Of a stretch of 6,181 nucleotides of DNA, positions 1 through 5,907 are shown one piece after another. The number at the start of each line of letters is the position of its first letter. Within the stretch, counting starts at the first letter, position 1. The notes under the pieces were generated by a model. It saw nothing but the letters and a program-made list of their open reading frames with translations, was not told the DNA's origin and searched no databases. Both the position numbers and the translations under genes were made by a program. The DNA is taken from contig JAJZZT010000033.1 of the NCBI GenBank assembly GCA_021797415.1, positions 1 through 6,181 of the forward strand. The letters are read 5' to 3'. Source of the DNA: Bacillota bacterium. Its GTDB lineage: Bacteria > Bacillota > Bacilli > Alicyclobacillales > SLC66.

Positions 1-1181
1 AGTCCGGCGGCCGCAGCGGTCAAAAACTGGCCCTGATCCGGGTGATTCACGTCGTGAATGACGAGCCAGCTCGCGTTCGTATAGTCAAGCTCCCCCGCCT
101 TTTGCGCGGCCTCATAACTTGGGGACGAGAGAAACACGGTCTGATAGCGGTGCTGCTCGATGATGCGCCGGATCATGCCCAGGATCAGTCCCGCGTCGCC
201 TCCCGGCTGGATTTTCACGTGGCGCTGCGCCCGGCCCGCGCTGTTTGGCGTATTGGGGTCGACCAGCACAAACTGGAGTGAACCTTCGGCGGACGCCTGC
301 GCGACCTTGCGCGCCAGTGTCTGCATGGGAAAATTCGCGTTGTAGATGTTGGCTCCAAACCAGATCACGTACTCCGCGTGCGCGACGTCCGGCTTGAGCA
401 TGGCAATCTTGCCGTCGAGCGACTGCATCGTCGCGACGTGGTGGTTGAGTTCACAGATGCCCACGTGCGGCAGCGCATTGACAGAGCCAAGAGCGGTGGC
501 AAACCGCGTGAGAAACGTCGACTGTCCAGGTTCCGCGCGCCCCCAGAACAAGACGAACTGGTTGGTGACCGGCCCGAGATCGGGGTGCAAGGGATCGACC
601 GGCGTATTGGGGCCCCGGCCCTGTCGCCACAGATCCGCAAACCCCTCCACATGCCGGTTCTCCTCGCCCGGCACGTGTTTGAAGAGCAGGCCGCCTTCCG
701 TCACCTCGCGGATCAGTTGATCCCAGCCGATCGTCTGCCACTTGCCCGCTCCCCGGGGACCCACCCGTTTGAGCGGGAAGAAGACGCGATAGCGATCGTA
801 CACGGTCTGTCGGCCCGCCTGACCGCGTGCGCACAGGGAGTGCGGTGCGTCCACCCGCAGCGACTCTTCCACGGAAGTCGCATAAGGCAACTGTGGTTCC
901 GTCGTGTTGGGGTGATAGGGGTTGCCGTCCAGTTTCATCAGGACGCCGTTAAAGACGCGCGCCTCAAGGCCGCAGTCGCTCCGGCACTGTCTGCAGACGC
1001 TGTAGCGGACATCCACGCCCTTCCAGAGTTCGGTGCGCATCGGGTACACATACGTGCCCCGCCGCCGGAACATGTCGGGCAGCCACGGCCAGGATCCCCA
1101 CAGTGTCGCCAGGGCGCTCGCCGCACCGACCGATCCCACCACGAACATGCGACGGGAAATCTCCTTGTCTTTCCTGGTCAT
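1..1181 (-). CDS. Molybdopterin oxidoreductase catalytic subunit, tetrathionate reductase-like (partial, C-terminus beyond window)
   Basis: This is the N-terminal 393 residues of a DMSO-reductase-family molybdenum enzyme; the frame is open to the left edge, so most of the cofactor-binding protein is missing. A twin-arginine signal is visible: SRRMFVVG at residues 9-16 followed by a hydrophobic stretch, predicting Tat export as a folded protein. A [4Fe-4S] motif follows: Cys63, Cys66, Cys70 (C-x2-C-x3-C) and Cys117 in LCARGQAGRQTVYDRYR, with an unusually long 46-residue gap before the fourth Cys. That gap and the CARGQAG block are features I associate with the tetrathionate/arsenate reductase branch. 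GSVNALPHVGIC (232-243) aligns by eye with the GSPNxxxHxSxC region, making Cys243 the probable Mo ligand. The start ATG at 1181 overlaps the nrfD-like stop (ATGA) and has GGAGG seven bases upstream. Substrate is inferred, not shown; polysulfide, thiosulfate or arsenic compounds remain possible. Confidence 0.9.
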   Translation of the reverse strand, partial: MTRKDKEISRRMFVVGSVGAASALATLWGSWPWLPDMFRRRGTYVYPMRTELWKGVDVRYSVCRQCRSDCGLEARVFNGVLMKLDGNPYHPNTTEPQLPYATSVEESLRVDAPHSLCARGQAGRQTVYDRYRVFFPLKRVGPRGAGKWQTIGWDQLIREVTEGGLLFKHVPGEENRHVEGFADLWRQGRGPNTPVDPLHPDLGPVTNQFVLFWGRAEPGQSTFLTRFATALGSVNALPHVGICELNHHVATMQSLDGKIAMLKPDVAHAEYVIWFGANIYNANFPMQTLARKVAQASAEGSLQFVLVDPNTPNSAGRAQRHVKIQPGGDAGLILGMIRRIIEQHRYQTVFLSSPSYEAAQKAGELDYTNASWLVIHDVNHPDQGQFLTAAAAG

Positions 1182-2383
1182 TGCCGCGCCTCCTCATGCG
1201 TTGCCATCCCGTCGCGCCCATGCGCCCAGGCCGTGATCCAGGTCGATTCCCACGGCAACAACAGGAGTTGCAGACTCAACAGGAGAAATACAATCCCATA
1301 GATTCCGACGGCGGTTTGCACGCTGTCCCGCCCCAGCCACGGCACCGCATAGGCCACGAGGCCCTGCGACACCTTGGGCTGCAACTGGCCGCCGATGACC
1401 GTGTTGTACCGCATGGCAAAGACGCTGATCAACACAATGAACGCGGTAACACCGGCCCACAGCGGGGACTGTCGCAGGCGCCGGAAAAACGTCAATACCA
1501 TGCCGAGAACGAGACAGCCGAGTTGCAGGCCCCAGTACATGAACGTCAGCGGCCCGCCCATGAAGATGGCGTGAAATCCCTCGTACACCGACTCGTTGGT
1601 GTACGCCGACACGCTGCTGTTCAGCAGGTCGACGATGTCCAGGAACAAATCGACAAAGATGACCCACATCAGGAGCTTCAATAGGCCGTCCAGGATGTCC
1701 GCGTTCAGCGTTTTGCGTCCCACCAGCCCGCCCTGAATGCCGACATAGGCCAGAATCATCAAGGCGATCCCGGACACGATGGCCGAGACGATGAAAAGCG
1801 GCATCATGAGCGGGTTGCTCCAGAGAAACCGGGCTTTTAAAGCGCCAAAGATGAAGCCGATATAGCCGTGGAATGCGAACGCCAGAAAAATCCCCACCGC
1901 GGCCAGCACCACGAGCACAGTGTGGTCCCGTCTTTGTTTGGCGTCGGAAGTATCGCGCGATCCCAGCGTCAGCCAGCTGTGCCACGTCCTGCGCCAGCCT
2001 GCCGCATGCGTCGCCAGATAGATATTGTCCACGCGAAAAATGAAGTACGTTTCAACGAGGACCAGGAGCACATACGTGGTCCAGATCAGCGTGAACAGTC
2101 CCATCGGGGCGTACGGAACATGGGGACGAGTATACAGTTCCAGAAACCGCATGGGCTGACGCGCGTCGGCCAGGGGCGCCATGGCGGCCACCAAGAGGAA
2201 CGCCAGGGTGACCATCACCGAGATTTTCGCCAACGGTTCAAACTTCTTTGCTCCAAATACCTTGGCAAGGGAACCCACGATGAAAGAACCCGCGACCAGG
2301 CCCGACAGATACGGATAAATCACGATCAAAATGCCCCAATACACGTGTTCCAGCCCTAATAATGGAGACGTGTCAAGCGGCAT
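1178..2383 (-). CDS. NrfD/PsrC/TtrC-type quinone-interacting membrane subunit
   Basis: A 401-residue polytopic membrane protein of the NrfD (polysulfide reductase NrfD) family. It anchors the ferredoxin and catalytic subunits to the membrane and exchanges electrons with quinone; it carries no haem-binding CxxCH motif. About nine hydrophobic segments can be seen, near residues 15-39, 53-73, 94-116, 155-176, 191-216, 232-254, 274-299, 307-324 and 355-377. FLWSNPLMMPLFIVSAIVSG (186-205) is the typical NrfD block in which a Trp and a Pro precede a small-residue-rich helix. The length fits the longer NrfD proteins. The start ATG at 2383 has a GGGGGGAGG-type ribosome site just upstream. The gene follows the ferredoxin subunit by 36 bp, and its last four bases overlap the catalytic gene start, so the two are probably translationally coupled. 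The direction of electron flow (quinol oxidation or quinone reduction) cannot be read from the sequence. Confidence 0.92.
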   Translation of the reverse strand: MPLDTSPLLGLEHVYWGILIVIYPYLSGLVAGSFIVGSLAKVFGAKKFEPLAKISVMVTLAFLLVAAMAPLADARQPMRFLELYTRPHVPYAPMGLFTLIWTTYVLLVLVETYFIFRVDNIYLATHAAGWRRTWHSWLTLGSRDTSDAKQRRDHTVLVVLAAVGIFLAFAFHGYIGFIFGALKARFLWSNPLMMPLFIVSAIVSGIALMILAYVGIQGGLVGRKTLNADILDGLLKLLMWVIFVDLFLDIVDLLNSSVSAYTNESVYEGFHAIFMGGPLTFMYWGLQLGCLVLGMVLTFFRRLRQSPLWAGVTAFIVLISVFAMRYNTVIGGQLQPKVSQGLVAYAVPWLGRDSVQTAVGIYGIVFLLLSLQLLLLPWESTWITAWAHGRDGMATHEEARQ

Positions 2384-2419
2384 ATCGTTTCCTCCCCCCT
2401 GTGAATGGCGCGCGCCGCG

Positions 2420-3439
2420 TCAGTCCGCCGCCGCGATGCTGTTGGCGTTGCCGGTGTACGTGAACACCATGTGCTGGATGTCCGGGTCGTCGGCCGTCGC
2501 AATCTCGCCGCTCATTCCGATGTAAAAGACCTGCGGCGCGGTTCCGAATTCCGCATGGCGGACCACGTGCGGATACTGCGCCAGCAGACGGGACACCTCG
2601 CTTTGCGGATCATTCGCGTCTCCGAAGACGCGGGCGCGCCCCACGCAACTCAGCACGCACGCCGGCAGCAGACCCTGATCCACCCGTTCGACGCAAAACG
2701 TGCATTTATCCGCCGTATGGGAAACGGGATTCATGTAACGCGCACCGTACGGGCATGCGTTGATGCATGTCCCGCAGCCAATGCACACTTCCGGATCGAC
2801 CAGCACTATGCCGTCCTCCCGTTTGTAGGTTGCCTTGACCGGACAGACCTCCACGCACGGCGGATCGTCGCAATGATTGCAGAGTTTGGGCACGTTCATG
2901 ACATTCACGTCCATTTGGTAACGCTGGCCGTCCACCACGATATCCCCGTCCGGACTTGCAACGGTCTGGCCTTCCTGATACACGTCCACCCACGTGCGAT
3001 AGACGCCCAGGGGCACGTTGTTTTCGGACTTGCAGGCCACCGTGCAGGACTGACAGCCGACGCATTTGCGGAGGTCCATGACCATAACCCAGTGGTGTTT
3101 GGGACGGGCTGCGTCAATCCGCGAGAAGCGATCGTGATAGACCGGAAGATGTCCCGGATTCAGAATTGCTTGCCAGTTCTCCCAGCCATCTGAAACCGCG
3201 AGCTGTGGATTGTCCCATCCCTCCCAGCTCGTGTTCCTGGCGGGGTCGAGGTGCAGTCGCGGCGTCCCTGTCGCGGCCTGCGCCTCGCCGGATGCACGGC
3301 CCAGAGAGAGCGCGGCCAATCCAAGGCCAAACGCGACGCCCTTTGCCACGACCTGACCTCGCGTGGCGAGCGGTTCATCGTCCTTGTGTTTGTTTCCTGC
3401 GTCCGAAGACGCTGCATGCGGCGTGTCGGTGTCATCCAT
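2420..3439 (-). CDS. Four-cluster [4Fe-4S] ferredoxin electron-transfer subunit (TtrB/PsrB/DmsB-like)
   Basis: A 339-residue iron-sulfur subunit that would carry electrons between the NrfD subunit and the molybdenum subunit. Sixteen cysteines form four cluster motifs: Cys126/129/132/136 (RKCVGCQSCTVAC), Cys187/190/195/199 (CNHCDDPPCVEVC), Cys219/222/225/229 (CIGCGTCINAC) and Cys246/249/261/265 (CTFCVERVDQGLLPACVLSC). In this family the motifs pair crosswise. GRARVFGD after the last cluster is also typical. The N-terminus is odd: a hydrophilic lead, then a hydrophobic stretch (about 34-47) and an Ala-rich end resembling a Tat signal, but with TRGQVV at 26-31 where RR would be expected. It may be exported as a partner of the Tat-borne catalytic subunit. 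ATG at 3439 is preceded by AAGGAGGG with a longish spacer of 12-13 bases; there is no better in-frame start. The gene lies 40 bp after tatA and 36 bp before the NrfD gene. Confidence 0.93.
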   Translation of the reverse strand: MDDTDTPHAASSDAGNKHKDDEPLATRGQVVAKGVAFGLGLAALSLGRASGEAQAATGTPRLHLDPARNTSWEGWDNPQLAVSDGWENWQAILNPGHLPVYHDRFSRIDAARPKHHWVMVMDLRKCVGCQSCTVACKSENNVPLGVYRTWVDVYQEGQTVASPDGDIVVDGQRYQMDVNVMNVPKLCNHCDDPPCVEVCPVKATYKREDGIVLVDPEVCIGCGTCINACPYGARYMNPVSHTADKCTFCVERVDQGLLPACVLSCVGRARVFGDANDPQSEVSRLLAQYPHVVRHAEFGTAPQVFYIGMSGEIATADDPDIQHMVFTYTGNANSIAAAD

Positions 3440-3479
3440 ATGTCTGAGTCACCCTCCTTCAGTCATTGATCCGTTTTAC

Positions 3480-3695
3480 TCACCGATGCTGCGCCTCATC
3501 CTCGCGCGCCGCGTCTGGAGCGGGTGTCACGCGATCCCGGTCCGGTTGGTCGATGCGCGTGAGGGCCATGCGAAAGTCGCGCAGCGCCTTGCCCATTCCC
3601 GACCCGATCTCGGGAAGGCGCCGCGGCCCAAAGATCAAGAGAGCCAACACCAGGAGGAAAACCAAGTGCGTGGGGGTCAGCAGGTCATTCAGCAT
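3480..3695 (-). CDS. tatA: Sec-independent protein translocase subunit TatA
   Basis: A 71-residue TatA/TatB-type protein. Residues 1-22 form the short hydrophobic helix (LVFLLVLALLIFG), followed by the family hinge and amphipathic helix FGPRRLPEIGSGMGKALRDF at 22-41, then a charged, hydrophilic tail. TatA multimerises with TatC to move folded, cofactor-loaded proteins across the cytoplasmic membrane. I chose the ATG at 3695 because AAAGGAAGG (3713-3705) lies nine bases upstream; the GTG at 3716 would place that ribosome site inside the coding region and adds only seven non-conserved residues. It is the first recognisable gene of an operon whose last visible member has a Tat signal, so it probably serves that enzyme. 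No tatC is present in the window. TatA and TatB are hard to separate by sequence; shortness and the lack of a long acidic coiled tail favour TatA or a bifunctional TatA. Confidence 0.92.
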   Translation of the reverse strand: MLNDLLTPTHLVFLLVLALLIFGPRRLPEIGSGMGKALRDFRMALTRIDQPDRDRVTPAPDAAREDEAQHR

Positions 3696-3704
3696 AATCG
3701 TGTC

Positions 3705-3713
3705 CCTTCCTTT
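3705..3713 (-). promoter_or_regulatory. Ribosome binding site of tatA
   Basis: Read on the minus strand, AAAGGAAGG precedes the ATG at 3695 by nine bases. It decides between that ATG and the GTG at 3716, because the GTG would lie upstream of this purine-rich site. Confidence 0.65.
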
Positions 3714-3739
3714 CACATTTTGGTGGCAACCGTCGACAG

Positions 3740-3772
3740 AATATAACCGATCTCTTATTCATGATCAGTATA
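3740..3772 (-). promoter_or_regulatory. Weak candidate -10 elements for the tatA/molybdoenzyme operon
   Basis: On the minus strand TATACT (3772-3767) and TATATT (3745-3740) lie 72 and 45 bases upstream of the tatA start. Neither has a recognisable -35 at 16-18 bp, so the promoter may depend on an activator, or it may lie elsewhere. The region includes a TGATCA palindrome of unknown meaning. Confidence 0.25.
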
Positions 3773-3871
3773 ATCGGCCTCCTGAACCGGCACATGATCC
3801 TCGAGAGCGATCCGGGGGATCCGTTCAGACTCCACCGCTGCCCAGTCTTTTTGCTGGTGCAGAGCCAACAT
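3755..3871 (-). other. Possible small ORF or 3' gene remnant upstream of tatA (38 codons)
   Basis: An open frame from ATG 3871 to a TAA ending at 3755 reads like ordinary protein, with charged and hydrophobic residues mixed and no low-complexity bias (for example QQKDWAAVESERIPRIAL). It ends 59 bp before the tatA ATG on the same strand. The frame stays open upstream for about twenty more codons to a TAG, and no Shine-Dalgarno sequence precedes the ATG. Codon third positions are only modestly GC-rich. It could be a short leader gene, the decayed end of a lost gene, or chance. I do not recognise a family. Confidence 0.25.
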
Positions 3872-3986
3872 TTGCGGTCGCCGCACAAGCGAACGGACTA
3901 CGCGGCTTTGACCCCCAGTCCACGACCGTGACTACGCAGCTGAATCGACGCGCAAGGAGCCCCTGGTAAATTCGCCGAATGTCACC

Positions 3987-4017
3987 TTCAGAGTTGCTAT
4001 TGTTCAGAGTTGCTATT
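3987..4017. repeat. Perfect tandem direct repeat, two 15-bp copies, period 16
   Basis: TTCAGAGTTGCTATT occurs at 3987-4001 and again, identical, at 4003-4017, separated by a single G at 4002. The second copy contains the TTGCTA that serves as -35 of the ABC operon promoter; the first copy has the same hexamer 16 bp upstream. The period is about one and a half helical turns. It may be a recent slippage duplication or a paired activator site. Confidence 0.9.
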
Positions 4018-4038
4018 CCCATCTCACTTCGCTATCAT
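4010..4038 (+). promoter_or_regulatory. Housekeeping-sigma promoter of the ABC exporter operon
   Basis: TTGCTA (4010-4015) and TATCAT (4033-4038) are separated by exactly 17 bp, matching four of six consensus bases at the -35 (TTGACA) and five of six at the -10 (TATAAT). Transcription would start near 4045, giving a leader of about 35 bases before the first gene and placing the start point inside the inverted repeat at 4039-4054. Confidence 0.6.
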
Positions 4039-4054
4039 GTGAGTGAGCACTCAC
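4039..4054. promoter_or_regulatory. Probable TetR-family operator (inverted repeat)
   Basis: GTGAGTG and CACTCAC form a perfect 7-bp inverted repeat around a 2-bp AG centre, directly after the -10 and over the predicted start point. Size, symmetry and GTGAGTG-type half-sites fit TetR/AcrR-family operators, and the third gene of this operon encodes such a regulator. Binding would block transcription initiation. A related single half, CTCACTTC, occurs at 4023-4030 within the -10/-35 spacer and again at 4050-4057. Confidence 0.65.
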
Positions 4055-4079
4055 TTCTATTCGGGGGGCGAATGCAGAG

Positions 4080-4856
4080 GTGAATGATGTGTCTGGGCAA
4101 TCACGGCAGGATGCGGCTCACAGGGCTCACGGTATGGTTCATGACATCGAACTGGTTCATGTGGAACGACGGTTTGGCAAAAGACTCGTGTTGCAGGATA
4201 TCGATCTGGCCGTACGGCCCTCGGAGATATTCGGGTTGCTGGGCCCCTCGGGGTCCGGCAAGACGACGCTCGTCAAGCTCATCGCCGGTATCGACGAGGC
4301 GACGCATGGGAAAGTCTACGTGGCTGGAGTGCGCATGCCCAAGTTGAACATGATCGGCAAGATCGGGTACATGGCGCAGTCGGATGCGCTGTACGGAGAA
4401 TTGACCGCGCGCGAAAACCTCGACTTCTTCGCTTCTCTGTTTGGACTCAGAGGGGCGGAAAAAAGACGCCGCATTAAAGATATGATGGAACTCGTCAACC
4501 TCACGGAGTCGCTGAAGGGCCTCGTGTCCACCTATTCCGGCGGCATGAAACGGCGCCTGTCGCTCGCGATCGCCCTCTTGCATCGTCCGCGCATCCTCAT
4601 CCTGGACGAACCGACCGTCGGCATCGACCCACTGTTGCGGATGTCGATCTGGGATGAACTGTGGAAAATGAGCCAGGAAGGAACCACCATCGTCGTGACC
4701 ACGCACGTGATGGACGAAGCGGAGAAGTGCAGCCGTCTCGGGATGATTCGCGACGGCCGCCTGATCGCGACGGGCTCTCCGAAGGAATTGAAGCAGACCA
4801 CAGGGACAGAGACGCTGGAAGCGGCTTTCCTGGTATACGGGGGTGTGCACGCATGA
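4080..4856 (+). CDS. ABC-2 type exporter ATP-binding protein
   Basis: A 258-residue ABC ATPase that would power the permease encoded next to it. All motifs are intact: Walker A GPSGSGKTT (55-63, catalytic Lys61), Q-loop Gln100 in YMAQSD, signature YSGGMKRR (152-159), Walker B ILILDEP (172-178, Glu177 as catalytic base), D-loop region GIDP (181-184) and H-loop His209 in TTHV. The sequence is of the drug/antibiotic-export (DrrA/YbhF/CcmA-like) class, which usually handles lipophilic compounds, drugs or lipids. The start is uncertain: GTG at 4080 gives 258 residues with a G-rich stretch (4063-4068) upstream, while ATG at 4134 gives 240 and removes a non-conserved lead but has a weak ribosome site. 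An ATG-AGGTGA three-codon frame (4072-4083) overlaps the GTG. The stop overlaps the permease start in ATGA. Substrate unknown. Confidence 0.93.
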   Translation: MNDVSGQSRQDAAHRAHGMVHDIELVHVERRFGKRLVLQDIDLAVRPSEIFGLLGPSGSGKTTLVKLIAGIDEATHGKVYVAGVRMPKLNMIGKIGYMAQSDALYGELTARENLDFFASLFGLRGAEKRRRIKDMMELVNLTESLKGLVSTYSGGMKRRLSLAIALLHRPRILILDEPTVGIDPLLRMSIWDELWKMSQEGTTIVVTTHVMDEAEKCSRLGMIRDGRLIATGSPKELKQTTGTETLEAAFLVYGGVHA

Positions 4857-5875
4857 GGATTCGCGCGCTGATCATTCGCATAGGACGGCAGTTCTTGCGC
4901 GACAGACGAACCCTTGCTCTCATGATGGCGGCTCCGCTTTTGATCTTGTGGCTGGTGGCGCTGATCTTCAACGGCAGCACGTACGAGCCGAAGCTCGGGG
5001 CGATCGATCTGCCGCAGAGCTTTGCGACACGGCTCGCGGACCAGGGCGCCGTCGTGCAGGACTACGCGACATCGGGCGCGGCGGTGTCGGCGCTCAAGTC
5101 GAGGAAGATTGACGCGACCATTCAGCTCGACGGGCGGGTTCCCCATCTCTTGCTCGAGGGCAGCAATCCAAGCAAGAGTACGGCGGTCATCTTCCTGCTG
5201 CAAAAGGCGTTGCAGCCCCCGGGCGTGAAGCGGCAGGCGCCTGTCATCCATTACCTGTACGGTTCTGCCGGCATGACCTCCTTTGACAACTTCGGCCCAG
5301 TCCTGATCGGCGTGTTCGCCTTCTTCTTTGTGTTCATCATCGCCGGGATCGCCTTCCTGAAGGAGCGCACGAGCGGGACCCTGGAACGGCTCATGGCCAC
5401 GCCGCTGCGCCGGTGGGAGATCGTCGTCGGCTATATCGTGGGATTCGGCATATTCACGACCATCCAGGCGTGCATCATCGCCTGGTTTTCGGTGAATGTC
5501 CTGGGGATGATGATGAAAGGGGAATTTCTGTACCTTCTGCTCGTCACACTCCTCCTGTCATTGACCGCGCTGACACTGGGCACGTTTCTGTCGGCATTTG
5601 CGAATACCGAATTTCAAATGATGCAGTTCGTCCCCATCGTCATCCTGCCGCAGGTATTCTTCTCAGGCCTCTTTAGCACCTCCACGATGGCCCCGTGGCT
5701 GCGCGGCGTGAGCAGAATCATGCCCCTGTACTATGGCGCGGACGCCCTGCGCAACGTCATGATCCGCGGGCAGGGATTTTCTGATATCTACCCGGATTTG
5801 TCCATCTTGCTTGGACTGTCCGTCTTGTTCATGGCGGCCAACGTGCTTGCATTGCGGAAGTATCGGAGGATATAG
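4853..5875 (+). CDS. ABC-2 type exporter permease
   Basis: A 340-residue membrane component pairing with the preceding ATPase. It has the ABC-2 layout: one helix near the N-terminus (about 22-41), a large extracytoplasmic domain (about 42-145), then five helices near 147-170, 191-215, 225-249, 256-275 and 315-335. The conserved cytoplasmic block FLKERTSGTLERLMATPLRR (168-187) and PLYYGADALRNVMIRGQG (291-308) are hallmarks of this permease family (YhhJ/YbhR-like). I chose ATG 4853 because it overlaps the ATPase stop (ATGA) and opens the conserved amphipathic lead; the same frame is open back to 4661, but that part runs inside the ATPase gene and has no membrane character. With only one permease gene visible, the transporter may be a homodimer, although a second permease could follow the window. 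Its cargo cannot be inferred. Confidence 0.93.
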   Translation: MRIRALIIRIGRQFLRDRRTLALMMAAPLLILWLVALIFNGSTYEPKLGAIDLPQSFATRLADQGAVVQDYATSGAAVSALKSRKIDATIQLDGRVPHLLLEGSNPSKSTAVIFLLQKALQPPGVKRQAPVIHYLYGSAGMTSFDNFGPVLIGVFAFFFVFIIAGIAFLKERTSGTLERLMATPLRRWEIVVGYIVGFGIFTTIQACIIAWFSVNVLGMMMKGEFLYLLLVTLLLSLTALTLGTFLSAFANTEFQMMQFVPIVILPQVFFSGLFSTSTMAPWLRGVSRIMPLYYGADALRNVMIRGQGFSDIYPDLSILLGLSVLFMAANVLALRKYRRI

Positions 5876-5907
5876 TCACACACCGGACGAACGAGGGAGA
5901 GGACGGC

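Larger units (their letters stand above)
3696..4079. other. Divergent intergenic region between tatA and the ABC exporter operon
   Basis: About 380 bp separate the two oppositely transcribed operons. Its left part holds the tatA ribosome site and AT-rich sequence around 3740-3775 (minus-strand TATATT at 3745-3740 and TATACT at 3772-3767) that could hold the minus-operon promoter, although no good -35 is seen. A possible 38-codon frame occupies 3755-3871. I recognise nothing in 3872-3986. The right end holds a tandem repeat, promoter and operator for the plus-strand operon. Confidence 0.7.

Noticed and set aside
378..1301. Long plus-strand open frame (307 codons) opposite the molybdoenzyme gene
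   Set aside because: It lies antisense to a frame with a Tat signal and a clear Cys motif, is rich in Arg, His and Pro as GC-rich shadows are, and shows no domain.
1194..1985. Minus-strand open frame of 263 codons overlapping the NrfD gene
   Set aside because: It is out of frame with the membrane protein, lacks hydrophobic segments and has shadow-type composition.
3809..3821. Short inverted repeat GATCC-GGG-GGATC as a terminator
   Set aside because: The stem is only five pairs and no T-run follows; both flanking operons point away from it, so no terminator is needed.
3825..4022. Minus-strand 65-codon frame across the intergenic region
   Set aside because: It starts inside the tandem repeat and promoter, has no ribosome site, and shows no recognisable family; its low-complexity end suggests chance.
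4038..4055. CRP/FNR-type site reading TGTGA near the -10
   Set aside because: The spacing and the second half do not match TGTGA-N6-TCACA; the better symmetry is the 7-2-7 repeat at 4039-4054.
4101..4850. Minus-strand open frame of 249 codons opposite the ABC ATPase
   Set aside because: The opposite strand has every ABC motif intact; this frame is His/Arg/Gln-rich and shows no domain.
4661..4852. 64-codon upstream extension of the permease frame
   Set aside because: It lies within the ATPase gene, is hydrophilic and Arg/Asp-rich, and the ATGA overlap at 4853 gives a natural start.
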